Assembly (NCBI RefSeq): GCF_014646515.1
Contig: NZ_BMNK01000012.1
Location: 206,873-270,872, forward strand
DNA: 64,000 nucleotides
Direction: 5' to 3'
DNA from: Nonomuraea glycinis
GTDB taxonomy: Bacteria; Actinomycetota; Actinomycetes; Streptosporangiales; Streptosporangiaceae
In this document: positions 10,127 to 17,897 of the stretch, piece after piece
Layout of the letters: the number at the start of each line of letters is the position of its first letter
Position numbering within the stretch: position 1 is the stretch's first letter
Program-made: the position numbers and the translations under genes
Notes under the pieces: model-generated
What the model was told of the DNA's origin: nothing
Database searches by the model: none
The model's input: only the letters and a program-made list of their open reading frames with translations

Positions 10127-11038
10127 TCACTGGGGGAGCGCCGTCATGCGGCGGGACGGTCGGAGGAGCGCCGTCAGGGAGGCGCGCGAGGTGGGCCGGC
10201 CGGTCAGCGCGCGGGCCGCCTCACCTGCCAGTACGGCCAGGTAGTAGGCCGCACCCGTGACCGGGCCGTGGCGGCGCCGGTAGAGCCGGACCTTGTTGAC
10301 GACCAGCAGCGCGGCCAGCATCGGGTTCACCCCGGAGTCGCCGCCGATGTGCTCGATCACCGACGCGGGCTCGTACCAGGTGCTCCATCCGAGGTCGGCG
10401 GCGCGCAGGCAGAAGTCCGTCTCCTCGCTGTAGAGCAGGTACGACTCGTCCCAGGCGCCCACCTCGCGCACCACCCGCGACGAGATCAGCAGGGCCGCCC
10501 CGGTCGCCCAGGCGTACGCCCCGGCCTCGGCGTACGCGCGCGGGTCGGTCACCAGCTCGCCCAGCGTGCCGAGCCGCCCGGCCCGGTCCCCGCCGAGCAC
10601 CGCCTCGGCCACCGCCCGGCCCACGGTCGGCGCCCTGCGCAGTGACGGCTGCAGTGAGCCGTCCGGATTGACCATGTGCGGCACCGCGATCCCCCGGCCG
10701 GGCTCGTCCAGGCAGGCGAGCAGCGGCGCGACGGCTCCCGGGCGCAGCCGGCAGTCCGGGTTGAGCACGTACACAGCGGCCACGTCGTCGAGGTCGAGCG
10801 CCGCGAGCCCGGCGTTGATCGCCGCCGCGTAGCCGGCGTTCCTGCCGAGCTGGACCACCTTGACCGGCAGGTCGGCCCGGTCGGCGATGGCGGTGGAGCC
10901 GTCCTTGGAGGCGTTGTCGGCCACCACCACGTCGGCCAGCTCGACCCCGGCCGCGCCCGCAGGCAGCGAGGCCAGGCAGCCTTCGAGCACATCCGCGCTG
11001 TTGTAGGTGACGATCACCACGGCGATCCTGGGCGGCAT
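10127..11038 (-). CDS. Family 2 glycosyltransferase (rhamnosyltransferase-like)
   Basis: A 303-aa GT-A enzyme. IAVVIVTYNSADVLEGCLAS is the GT2 opening, VVVADNASKDGS the donor-binding strand, and VLNPDCRL at about residue 92 replaces DXD, as is common in the rhamnosyltransferase WbbL/RfbF subgroup. SEETDFCLRAADLGW near 200 is the conserved acceptor-side ED motif. The start overlaps the stop of the upstream deacetylase by ATGA, so these genes are translationally coupled. The C-terminus carries a hydrophobic stretch that may sit on the membrane. Confidence 0.8.
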   Translation of the reverse strand: MPPRIAVVIVTYNSADVLEGCLASLPAGAAGVELADVVVADNASKDGSTAIADRADLPVKVVQLGRNAGYAAAINAGLAALDLDDVAAVYVLNPDCRLRPGAVAPLLACLDEPGRGIAVPHMVNPDGSLQPSLRRAPTVGRAVAEAVLGGDRAGRLGTLGELVTDPRAYAEAGAYAWATGAALLISSRVVREVGAWDESYLLYSEETDFCLRAADLGWSTWYEPASVIEHIGGDSGVNPMLAALLVVNKVRLYRRRHGPVTGAAYYLAVLAGEAARALTGRPTSRASLTALLRPSRRMTALPQ

Positions 11039-11700
11039 CAGCGCACCCGCTTGTACAGGCGCATGGCGAGCTTGGCGGCCCGGCGTGGCGGTGAGGGCCC
11101 GCCCGCGAGGACGCGGGTGATCCAGCCGCTGCCCTGGTCGCGTTTCAGGCTGTTGCGCGGCTGGAGCCAGGCGTCCGGCCGGGCCCGGCCGCCGTCGCTG
11201 GTGTAGGCGCGGGTCACGCCCGCCCGCCGCAGCCGGCTCAGCACCCGCCGGTCGTAGGAGCCGAACGGGATGGCCACCCGTGACACCGGCTCGCCGGTCA
11301 GCTGGCCGAGCAGGTGGTGGGCGGCGGACAGCTCCTCGGCGGCCTGCCCGGCGTCCAGCGTGCGCCAGTCGCGGTGCGCCCAGCCGTGCGAGCCGATCCG
11401 CATCCCGGCGCGCAACAGCTCGCGAACGCCGGTGGAGTCCAGCCTGCCCGGCTCGCCGAGCAGCCCCGCCAGCACGAAGAACTCCGCCCGCAGCCCGCGC
11501 TCCACCAGCCGGGGCAGCGCGATCTCCACGTCCGAGGCGTTGCCGTCGTCGAAGGTGATCCGCACGTCGGGCCGCCCGGCCACCGCGTCCATCACCCGCT
11601 CGAACTGGGCCACGCTCACCCAGGTCCCGTCCTCGCCCGGGTCGAGCTCACGGGTTGACTCGCCGATGCCGTGCACGGTCAGGTTGGTCACCGCACGCAT
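11038..11700 (-). CDS. NodB-family polysaccharide deacetylase (carbohydrate esterase 4)
   Basis: A 220-aa single-domain protein without a signal peptide. RITFDDGNASDVE near residue 48 is NodB motif 1 (metal/base Asp pair), RIGSHGWAHRDW near 100 is motif 2 with two His ligands, and AIPFGSYD near 143 is motif 3. CE4 enzymes remove N-acetyl groups from amino sugars. Lack of a signal suggests action on a cytoplasmic, lipid-linked intermediate, as in some polysaccharide loci. It is the first gene of the coupled minus-strand set and ends in an ATGA overlap with the GT2 gene. Confidence 0.8.
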   Translation of the reverse strand: MRAVTNLTVHGIGESTRELDPGEDGTWVSVAQFERVMDAVAGRPDVRITFDDGNASDVEIALPRLVERGLRAEFFVLAGLLGEPGRLDSTGVRELLRAGMRIGSHGWAHRDWRTLDAGQAAEELSAAHHLLGQLTGEPVSRVAIPFGSYDRRVLSRLRRAGVTRAYTSDGGRARPDAWLQPRNSLKRDQGSGWITRVLAGGPSPPRRAAKLAMRLYKRVR

Positions 11701-11785
11701 CCCGCCCCCTGATCAGAAAGCCGCCAGGAGTGATATCGCCGTCCGAGATGGACCGTTACAGGCGCTTGGCGTACCAGGTGGTGGT

Positions 11786-12049
11786 TTACCCGGTTCTGTC
11801 CAGCTCCATCAACCGCTCCGCCAGCTTCTCCAGAGTCGCAGCCCGCACGATGTGTCGGTATCCATGCACCCCAGGCTGTGGGCACGGATGGCCACAACGG
11901 CGTAGCGCGTACCACTCACACGCCCCTTGGCGCACCTCCCAGCGCTGGCCGAACCGAGCGGCAAGCGCCTCAGCCGTCAACCCCCCCGACCCGTCGCCCT
12001 CCCGCCCCGCACGCCTGGACACCTGCGTGTCCCTCTCCGTGCCCCTCAT
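11786..12049 (-). CDS. Small hypothetical protein of the WhiJ/AbaA-like locus
   Basis: An 87-aa basic protein that I do not recognise. It contains EALAARFGQRWEVRQG and a Cys/His-containing middle (RRCGHPCPQPGVHGYRHI) that might bind metal. Its ATG overlaps the TGA of a 35-codon open stretch that continues in frame after the stop of the gene above it. It appears to be the last gene of a minus-strand group headed by the ATPase at 12417-12857. Coding status is supported mainly by codon-position GC and stop/start coupling; the true start could lie further in. Confidence 0.4.
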   Translation of the reverse strand: MRGTERDTQVSRRAGREGDGSGGLTAEALAARFGQRWEVRQGACEWYALRRCGHPCPQPGVHGYRHIVRAATLEKLAERLMELDRTG

Positions 12050-12153
12050 CCCCCCGCCGCGCCCCCGCCCCGACGTGCCGCAGCCGCCGGATGCATCGCC
12101 TCGAACCGCTCCCGATACAGTTCCGCGATCCGCCGTGCCGCCGTCTCAGCCGA

Positions 12154-12420
12154 TTAAGCCGGGCACGAGGTGTAATGCCACCGCCCCGGCTCCGTAGGCG
12201 CGTCCAGCGACCGGCGAAAGAGCCACTCCCGCCCGCTCCACTCGCACCACACGTTCAGACCCACCGCCCGCATCCCCACTAGCGCGACCCCATCGCTCTC
12301 GGAGATCCGCGAGTCGACCCCACGCCCGGCCAGATGATCAGCTAGCACTCGCGCCATCCGCCCCGCCGGGCTCATGTCCCCAACACTCGAGCGCACGCCA
12401 CCACGGCCATCCGCCTTCAC
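12154..12420 (-). CDS. Small hypothetical protein coupled to the ATPase gene
   Basis: An 88-aa protein, not recognised, with MARVLADHLAGRGVDSRI, LVGMRAVGLNVWCEW and a C-terminal WLFRRSLDAPTEPGRWHY. GTG 12420 overlaps the ATPase stop as GTGA, which supports the start and co-translation. The TAA stop at 12154 is followed in the same frame by about 35 coding-like codons (AETAARRIAELYRERFEAM) before the next stop, so the protein may have been longer once. A role alongside the ATPase is inferred from context only. Confidence 0.45.
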   Translation of the reverse strand: MKADGRGGVRSSVGDMSPAGRMARVLADHLAGRGVDSRISESDGVALVGMRAVGLNVWCEWSGREWLFRRSLDAPTEPGRWHYTSCPA

Positions 12421-12857
12421 GCCCTCCCTCCCAGCCGAGGCAGGAGCGCCCACACCACGCGCTCACCTACTGGCGTGAGATTGGTGCCCCAGCACCCGCG
12501 TGTCAGGTCATCCACCACCCACAGACCCCGCCCCGTCGTTTCGTCGGGGCCAGAGATGCGCGGCAACGGCACAGCCTCCGACGTCCCAGGGCCGACGACG
12601 GCCAGCCGCCAGTAGCGCCGCCCTCCCTCCACCGTCTGTACGAGGCTCATCCGCACCCACGCACCGCACCCGTGAACCAGCACGTTCGTCACCAGTTCGG
12701 AGGCGATGAGCTGTAGGTCATCAAGGGCCGGATGCTCGCCCATCCATCCGCGAAGCTCACGACGGGCCAGCGCGGGAAGCAGAGCACAGTCGTCCAGCTC
12801 ACTGAACAACCACACCTTGACGCCTGCGTATGGGGGATTCGCGAGGGTTGCTCTCAT
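12417..12857 (-). CDS. HATPase-domain ATP-binding protein (anti-sigma-factor-like)
   Basis: A 146-aa GHKL ATPase of the SpoIIAB/RsbW-like type common in actinomycetes. The N-box is IASELVTNVLVHG near residue 55 and the G1 box is GRGLWVVDDL near 117. Proteins of this size usually bind sigma or anti-anti-sigma factors rather than acting as histidine kinases. ATG 12857 has GGAGG six bases upstream; GTG 12863 would place that motif inside the start. It is divergent from the XRE-DUF5753 gene across 160 bp, the classic arrangement of whiJ/abaA-type loci. Partner unknown. Confidence 0.75.
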   Translation of the reverse strand: MRATLANPPYAGVKVWLFSELDDCALLPALARRELRGWMGEHPALDDLQLIASELVTNVLVHGCGAWVRMSLVQTVEGGRRYWRLAVVGPGTSEAVPLPRISGPDETTGRGLWVVDDLTRGCWGTNLTPVGERVVWALLPRLGGRA

Positions 12858-13017
12858 GATCACCTCCGGTGCACATCGAGACTTGTGTCTGTGCGGTTAC
12901 AAGTCCTCATCATGGCTTTCCACCTCCTCAAAGTCGTCTCGAATGTCCCTCCAAAACTTTCACAACATGTGATTGGCTTGTACGTATGGAGGTAGGGGTC
13001 AATCCGAAAGGTGTGAT

Positions 13018-13824
13018 ATGGAGAAAGAGGGGAATGCCAACGGCGAAACCGCCAATATGGAATACCGGCAACGCATGCGCCAATATCGGACAGTAAGCGG
13101 ACTCACTCACGCACGCTTGGCACCTCTGATCCCATGCAGTGAAAGCCTTGTGGGAGCTGTTGAGCGAGGCACCAGACCGCCGACAGAGCCTTTTACCCGA
13201 GGGCTGGAGAGGGTGTTCGGATTAGATGGCGAGTTGCTTGAGCTGCTGCCCGCCATCCGGGATGTCAACCCGGTGTGGTTCCGCAAGTGGCCCGCCATCG
13301 AGGCCGCAGCAAGAAGCATCCGCATCTACCAACTGGCCGTGATCCCTGGCCTTCTCCAGACAGCGGACTACGCCCGCGCCGTCTTTGAAGGTGAACCCGG
13401 AGCTATGTCCGGGGAAGTAGAGAAGGCCATCAAAGCTCGCCTCCAACGTCAGATAATCCTGTCCCAAGCCAACCCCCCGAGCCTGTCCGTGATCCTTGAC
13501 GAGAGTGTTCTCCTTCGCTGCATAGGCGGCCCAGAGGTAATGACGGCGCAGCTCGCCTATCTCCTCGACATGATGGCCCGCCCATACGTTACGGTGCGGA
13601 TTGTCCCCCTGTCGGCGCGTAGCACGGCGGGGCTGATTGGTCCGTTCGTACTGGCATCCGACGACGGCACCAACGCGGCGTTCCTGGAAAACGCCGAGAC
13701 TGGAGAGGTCATCCACCAGATTGAGGTGATGCACAAGCTGAATCAGCGATGGGAACTGCTCTCCGGCCTAGCCCAGCCGACCTACGAAACCATAAAAATC
13801 ATCAAGAGGGTCATGGAGGCATAA
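13018..13824 (+). CDS. XRE-family regulator with DUF5753 domain (WhiJ-like)
   Basis: A 268-aa DNA-binding protein. An N-terminal helix-turn-helix (MRQYRTVSGLTHARLAPLIP and SESLVGAVERGTR) is followed by a DUF5753 domain with the hallmark YQLAVIPGLLQTADYARAV and VRIVPLSAR segments. Paralogues such as WhiJ control development and secondary metabolism in Streptomyces and act with DUF397 partners. ATG 13018 is preceded by AAAGGTG; ATG 13057 is an alternative. The stop TAA overlaps the ATG of the DUF397 gene, so the pair is coupled. Base composition here is lower than in the flanking sugar genes. Confidence 0.8.
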   Translation: MEKEGNANGETANMEYRQRMRQYRTVSGLTHARLAPLIPCSESLVGAVERGTRPPTEPFTRGLERVFGLDGELLELLPAIRDVNPVWFRKWPAIEAAARSIRIYQLAVIPGLLQTADYARAVFEGEPGAMSGEVEKAIKARLQRQIILSQANPPSLSVILDESVLLRCIGGPEVMTAQLAYLLDMMARPYVTVRIVPLSARSTAGLIGPFVLASDDGTNAAFLENAETGEVIHQIEVMHKLNQRWELLSGLAQPTYETIKIIKRVMEA

Positions 13825-14033
13825 TGATCGAGAATGAGCTGGCCACGGCCGCATGGCGGAAGGCCACTGCTAGCGGAGGAACTGGCGGCGACTGCGTGGA
13901 AGTCGCTCCGCTTAGTCAGGGCCGTGTTGCCGTGCGAGACAGCAAGGATCGCAGTGGGCCTGCTCTAGTGTTCACGGCGTCCGAATGGGCTGCATTCAGC
14001 GACGGCATATCCAAGGGAGAGTTCAACTTCTAG
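13824..14033 (+). CDS. DUF397 domain protein
   Basis: A 69-aa protein made only of a DUF397 domain: AAWRKATASGGTGGDCVEVAPL, VAVRDSKDRSGPALVFTASEW and an acidic end. DUF397 proteins are small partners of WhiJ-like XRE-DUF5753 regulators and modulate them. The ATG overlaps the regulator stop by one base, which fixes the start. A second DUF397 gene follows at 14215. Confidence 0.8.
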   Translation: MIENELATAAWRKATASGGTGGDCVEVAPLSQGRVAVRDSKDRSGPALVFTASEWAAFSDGISKGEFNF

Positions 14034-14038
14034 GCCGT

Positions 14039-14200
14039 CAAGCTTGCGGGGGCCTGCTTACCAGGTGGGCCCCTTCGATCGGCTCGAGGGCGTAGGCGGT
14101 GCCCTCCGCCAGATCGGTCACGGTCGACCCGGTCACCTTGGCGACGACCACGTCGGTGGCCCGCTGGTAGCCGATCTCTTCCTTGAAGGGGAAGCCGAGC
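14039..14200 (-). pseudogene. Antisense C-terminal gene remnant between two DUF397 genes
   Basis: On the minus strand a 53-codon frame with strong GC-rich codon use ends in TGA at 14039. It includes EEIGYQRATDVVVAKVTGS and LAEGTAYALEPIEGAH, and it has no start: a TAG lies directly upstream in frame. It reads like the tail of a normal protein cut off at about 14200, where base composition drops. I do not recognise the family. It suggests the second DUF397 gene was placed next to a broken gene by rearrangement. Confidence 0.45.
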
Positions 14201-14214
14201 TAATCAGGCATAAC

Positions 14215-14541
14215 ATGGTTTTTGAGCATCTTCGCGCCATAGCGCTCAGCCCTTCCGACACGGTGACGCTACTGACATCCCAGGCCAAGTGGCGAACGAG
14301 CCGGTTCAGCGGTAATGGGGCAAGCTGCGTCGAGGTCGCCGTCCTACGTGGTCGTGACGCCGGTGTTCCCAACAAGGCTGGCGAAGAGTTCGTTGTGGCC
14401 CTTCGTGACACCAAAAACCGAGATCGTGAGCCTCAGATCTTCACCATCTCCGAGTGGGACGCTTTTCTCGCCGGCGTGGCCGAGGGTGACTTCAGCTCCG
14501 CATCCTTGATCGCTGGCCACGAAGACGTCGCAGTTGTTTGA
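14215..14541 (+). CDS. Second DUF397 domain protein
   Basis: A 108-aa protein whose central part is a DUF397 domain: AKWRTSRFSGNGASCVEVAVL, then FVVALRDTKNRDREPQIFTI and SEWDAFLAGVAEGDF. It is about 35 residues longer than usual, at both ends, with a divergent LRAIALSPSDTVTLLTS lead. The reading frame is open further upstream to 14044, but that stretch is antisense to a gene remnant, so ATG 14215 is preferred. No clear ribosome site is seen. It probably partners the WhiJ-like regulator or is a decaying duplicate. Confidence 0.6.
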   Translation: MVFEHLRAIALSPSDTVTLLTSQAKWRTSRFSGNGASCVEVAVLRGRDAGVPNKAGEEFVVALRDTKNRDREPQIFTISEWDAFLAGVAEGDFSSASLIAGHEDVAVV

Positions 14542-14871
14542 CGCGTCTCCTTGGGGAGTCGTAGGCCAGACGATCAATGTGCAGCTGGCGTTCGAGGAGC
14601 AGGCGCCATCGGCGACTACAACCCTGCGATGAAGCCTAGTTGTTCGGTTCGTTTCTTCTGGTTGGAAGCGAACCAACCCAGGTTGATTTTGTTCGGTTCG
14701 ATTATTTCGAGGTGGCCGAACAAAAGCATGGGTGAACGACTACCTCAAGTCGAGGCATCGCAAGGTGTGACATCCTTGCCATCGCCGCCCTTCCAGGCGT
14801 CACGGCCGAGAGCCAGACAACCAACCCGATCGTGTCACTGGAGTTTCTGGAGCTGAACAGGGATCTGTCCT
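14542..14871. other. Gene-free spacer with AT-rich repeats
   Basis: No credible gene. It holds the direct/inverted repeat and hairpin set at 14640-14723; the remainder is unremarkable sequence between the DUF397 gene and the convergent SDR gene. Confidence 0.6.
14640..14723. repeat. Direct and inverted TTGTTCGG repeats with a hairpin
   Basis: TTGTTCGGTTCG occurs at 14640-14651 and 14689-14700, and its inverse CCGAACAA at 14716-14723. Between them, 14646-14655 and 14665-14674 pair as a 10-bp stem (GGTTCGTTTC with GAAGCGAACC, one G-U). The segment is AT-richer than its surroundings and could be a terminator for the DUF397 gene or a protein-binding site. Confidence 0.5.
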
Positions 14872-15786
14872 CTACGGGTGCTCGGCGTACCAGGCGATGG
14901 TTTGCCGGAGGCCGGCCTCCAGGCTGGTGGCGGGCCGCCAGCCGAGCACCCGCTCGGCCGGCCCGGGGTCGGAGAGCTGTGTACGGTCGAGGGGGCGAGC
15001 CGCCACCGCTCCGAACCTCGGCCGTACAGTGCGGTCGGCCGTTGTGTCGTTCACCAGGGTGGCGAGGAGTTCGACGGTGTCGCGGATGGACACCGGGTCC
15101 GGGGTGCCGATGTCGAGCACGTGGCCGGCCGCCGCGTTGTTCGTGCCGGCCAGGATGAATGCGTCCACCACGTCCTCGACGTACACCCAGGTCACCATCC
15201 TGGACCCGGAGGTCAGCTCCGGCTCCTGGCCGCGTAGCAGCGACAGCGTTACGTACGGCACCAGTTTGGTGGTGTCGGGCTGGCCGGGGCCGTACACCAT
15301 CGCGACCCGCAGCACCGACACGGGCACCTGCCACAGGGCGTGGAACATGCGGGCGTAGCCGGTGGCGGCGGCCTTCGCGGCGGCGTACGGGGAGCTCGGT
15401 GCGAGGCCGTCACGCGGCTCCTCGACCGACCCGGCGAGCACCATGCTGCGCACCGGGGTGCCGGTGACGGCGGTCAGCAGGTTCACGGCGGCGGTGAGGT
15501 TGCCCGCGAGCGTCGGCGCGACCGTGCCCGGCTCGCGTACGCCGGTGACCTCGCTGGCCAGATGGAGGACCACCTCGGGGGAGACCCGCGCCACCAGGTC
15601 CGCGGTCGCGGCGGCGTCGCTCAGGTCGGCCACGTGCCACTGCTCGCCGTGCCTGGAAGCCTCGGGTGGGCGGCGGGTGACCGCGTGGATTTGGGCGCCG
15701 AGGGTGGACAGGCGTCTGACCAGGTGGGCGCCGATGAAACCGGTGGCTCCCGTGACCAGTACCCGTGTGTCGTGCCAGGGCGGCAT
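14872..15786 (-). CDS. NAD-dependent epimerase/dehydratase (extended SDR)
   Basis: A 304-aa Rossmann enzyme acting on nucleotide sugars. VLVTGATGFIGAHLVRRL is the NAD-binding loop, LAGSVEEP then SPYAAAKAAATGYARMF gives the YxxxK catalytic pair, and VLRVAMVYGPGQPDTTKLVP is a typical C-terminal substrate region. It lies 11 bp after the beta-helix gene on the same strand. ATG 15786 has GGAGGACAG just upstream. Epimerase, reductase or dehydratase activity cannot be separated by eye. Confidence 0.75.
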   Translation of the reverse strand: MPPWHDTRVLVTGATGFIGAHLVRRLSTLGAQIHAVTRRPPEASRHGEQWHVADLSDAAATADLVARVSPEVVLHLASEVTGVREPGTVAPTLAGNLTAAVNLLTAVTGTPVRSMVLAGSVEEPRDGLAPSSPYAAAKAAATGYARMFHALWQVPVSVLRVAMVYGPGQPDTTKLVPYVTLSLLRGQEPELTSGSRMVTWVYVEDVVDAFILAGTNNAAAGHVLDIGTPDPVSIRDTVELLATLVNDTTADRTVRPRFGAVAARPLDRTQLSDPGPAERVLGWRPATSLEAGLRQTIAWYAEHP

Positions 15787-15797
15787 CTGTCCTCCAG

Positions 15798-16766
15798 CTA
15801 GTCGTGTCGTTCGGGGTCGGGGATCGGGTCCCCGGTGTCGTGCCACACGTTGCCCGTGCCGCCGGTCAGCTTCGTCCGGCTGCTCAGCAGGATCGGGCAG
15901 TCGTAGGCGGAGTCGCGGCCGAAGCGGTTGCCGGTGATGTGCTGGCCGGTCAGCGGGCGGCCGAGGGGTGTGTGGTCGATGTTGATGACGCAGCCGCCGC
16001 CGTTGAGGTAATTGTTCTCGATGCGCAGGTCGTCGGCCGAGGACTGGACGGCCGCGTTCGGGTCCTCGGTGGTGGACAGGTCGATGGTGTTGTGCACCAG
16101 GTGCACGCCGCGCTGGTCGGCGAAGGCCTGGACGCCGTCGTTGTGCGTGGCGCCGCCGCCCTGGTCGGGGTCGGCGGCGAACCAGCTCAGGTCGTGGATG
16201 TAGGAGTCCTGGACGAGTGTGCCGGTGTGCGCCTTGACGCCGTCGACCGTGCCGGTGAACTCCGAGCGGTAGATCCTCGTGGCGGCGGCCCAGATGCCGT
16301 CGACGGACGGTGACGGGTGCGCCGGACGGAACTCGGAGTCCTCGATCACGGTGTCGCGGGCGTGCTCGGTGTCGAGCAGCGGGCGCACCCGGTCGGCGAC
16401 GCCGCCGCGGAAGACGCAGTTCCTGAAGGTGACGCCGCGCCCCGTCACCTCGACGAAGCCGTGGAAGTCCATGCCCTCGACGATCTCGCCGTCCGTGGCG
16501 AAGGTCCGGTCCCCGGTCAGCACCGTGAGCCGGGTGCCAGGGCGCACACCCGTGCTGGTGGCGTTCGGAAAACCGGGAGGGACGGCGTTCGGATGACGGG
16601 GCAGGCCGGTGGTGGCGGTCGGCGAACCGGGCGGGAGGGTGGTGGTGAAGCCGGGCTCAAGGGCCGGGAGCGCCGTGCGCGCGGGCTCGCCGGTGCCCCG
16701 CGCGATCGTCACGGCCAGCACCAGGGCGGCGATCGCGGCCAGGACGTACCACCACGTCTTCGCCAC
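15798..16766 (-). CDS. Membrane-anchored/exported right-handed parallel beta-helix protein
   Basis: A 322-aa protein with one N-terminal membrane segment (WWYVLAAIAALVLAVTIA), a Pro/Thr linker to about residue 75, then beta-helix rungs such as VTFRNCVFRGG, TVIEDSEFRP, LVQDSYIHDLSW, VHLVHNTIDL and LRIENNYLNGGG. It resembles the lipoprotein at 3992-4888 in fold and likely role: binding or trimming an extracellular glycan. GTG start at 16766. It is upstream of the SDR gene and separated from the SARP gene by a strong hairpin, so it probably has its own promoter. Confidence 0.7.
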   Translation of the reverse strand: MAKTWWYVLAAIAALVLAVTIARGTGEPARTALPALEPGFTTTLPPGSPTATTGLPRHPNAVPPGFPNATSTGVRPGTRLTVLTGDRTFATDGEIVEGMDFHGFVEVTGRGVTFRNCVFRGGVADRVRPLLDTEHARDTVIEDSEFRPAHPSPSVDGIWAAATRIYRSEFTGTVDGVKAHTGTLVQDSYIHDLSWFAADPDQGGGATHNDGVQAFADQRGVHLVHNTIDLSTTEDPNAAVQSSADDLRIENNYLNGGGCVINIDHTPLGRPLTGQHITGNRFGRDSAYDCPILLSSRTKLTGGTGNVWHDTGDPIPDPERHD

Positions 16767-16802
16767 CCCGGCATCGTGCCCTGAGAACCGCCCGACGCGC
16801 CA

Positions 16803-16830
16803 GGCGTCCCGCCGGCGCCTGCGGGACGCC
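16803..16830 (-). terminator. Perfect 10-bp hairpin after the SARP gene
   Basis: GGCGTCCCGC at 16803-16812 pairs perfectly with GCGGGACGCC at 16821-16830 across an 8-base loop. It lies 35 bp past the SARP stop on the minus strand. There is no T-tract, as is common for actinomycete terminators. Confidence 0.6.
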
Positions 16831-16864
16831 AGAGCAAGGCGTTCCGCAGGCGGCAGGCGTTCCG

Positions 16865-17707
16865 TCAGCGGCAGTGCGGGCAGCTCGGCCCGCGCGGCCC
16901 GCGCGGCCCGTCCCGTCGGCCGCCACCGCGGGAGTGCACCGCTCGGTGGACGGCGGGCCGGGTGTCGGCGAGGGATGAGTCGCTGGTCAGGATGGCCACC
17001 TCCAGGCGGCGTAGCTCCGGCGAGGGCTCCAGCCCGAGGTCACGGGCCAGGATGCGCCGGCCGTCGCGGTAGACCTCCAGGGCCTCCGCCTGACGGCCGC
17101 CCCGGTACAGGGCGACCATGAGCTGACTGCGGAACCTCTCGCGCAGCGGATGCTCGCGCACCAGCACGGTGAGCTCCCCGACGAGGTCCGCGTGCCGCCG
17201 CAGTCGCAGGTCGGCGTCGATGCGGTCGGCCAGCGCGGCCAGCCGCTCCTCCTCCAGGCGGGTGGCCTGGCGGTGCAGGAACGGGATATCGCTCAGGCCG
17301 GACAGCGCGGGTCCCCGCCACAGGCGCAGGGCCTCGCGCAGCAGGTCACCGCCCTTGGGGGTGTGCCCGGCGGCGAGCGACCGGCGTCCCTGCTGGACGA
17401 GCCGGTCGAACTTCCAGGCGTCCACCGCGTCGTACGGCGCCCGCAGCAGGTAGCCGGTGGACCGGTGGATGATCTCCGCGCCCGCCCCCAGCGTCCGCCT
17501 GAGCCGGTGCAGTTGCAGGCGCAGGCGCTTGCTTCCGGCGTCGCCCGCCTCGGGCCCCCACAGGGCGTCGATCAGGACGTCGCTGCGCGCGACCGTGCCG
17601 TGGTGGCAGAGCAGCATGGCGAGCAGGCTGCGCTGCTTGATCGAGCGCACCGATAAATGATGCTCCCCGTCGGACACTTCCAGTGTTCCCAGAACACCGA
17701 ACTCCAT
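16865..17707 (-). CDS. SARP-family transcriptional activator
   Basis: A 280-aa small SARP. The N-terminal OmpR-type winged helix runs to about residue 95 (SIKQRSLLAMLLCHHGTVA, RSDVLIDALWG, LRLQLHRLRRTLG). The bacterial transcriptional activation domain follows at about 100-245 (DAWKFDRLVQQGRRSL through YRDGRRILARDLGLEPSPELRRLE). SARPs bind 11-bp-spaced direct heptamers and switch on clusters. It is divergent from the CE18/PelF operon across 190 bp, in which two GTGAAACGC copies lie 11 bp apart, making it the likely activator of that operon. The C-terminus is low-complexity Arg/Gly. Confidence 0.85.
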   Translation of the reverse strand: MEFGVLGTLEVSDGEHHLSVRSIKQRSLLAMLLCHHGTVARSDVLIDALWGPEAGDAGSKRLRLQLHRLRRTLGAGAEIIHRSTGYLLRAPYDAVDAWKFDRLVQQGRRSLAAGHTPKGGDLLREALRLWRGPALSGLSDIPFLHRQATRLEEERLAALADRIDADLRLRRHADLVGELTVLVREHPLRERFRSQLMVALYRGGRQAEALEVYRDGRRILARDLGLEPSPELRRLEVAILTSDSSLADTRPAVHRAVHSRGGGRRDGPRGPRGPSCPHCR

Positions 17708-17799
17708 GGATGTACCCTCCCGCGCCGTTCCCGAGCGTCCCTATGTCTGGGGAGGATATTCATTCTTCTCGCCATGTGACCCCTGTCCGGGAAATCGCG

Positions 17800-17819
17800 G
17801 TGAAACGCAAGTGAAACGC
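17800..17819. promoter_or_regulatory. Candidate SARP binding site: direct repeats with 11-bp period
   Basis: GTGAAACGC at 17800-17808 recurs exactly at 17811-17819, one helical turn apart. A heptamer plus 4-bp spacer is the known SARP operator layout, and the site lies between the SARP gene and the operon it faces, 79 bp upstream of the GTG of the deacetylase gene. Confidence 0.55.
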
Positions 17820-17897
17820 GCTTTACGCACACTTAAGGCTGGCCGGTGGGGAGTGTGCCGGTCTTACGTGTTATTTCAGGGATAGGGCCTCGGATGG

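Noticed and set aside
14551..14856. 101-codon plus-strand frame after the second DUF397 gene
   Set aside because: Residue pattern looks random, no ribosome site, and it runs across a repeat/hairpin region.
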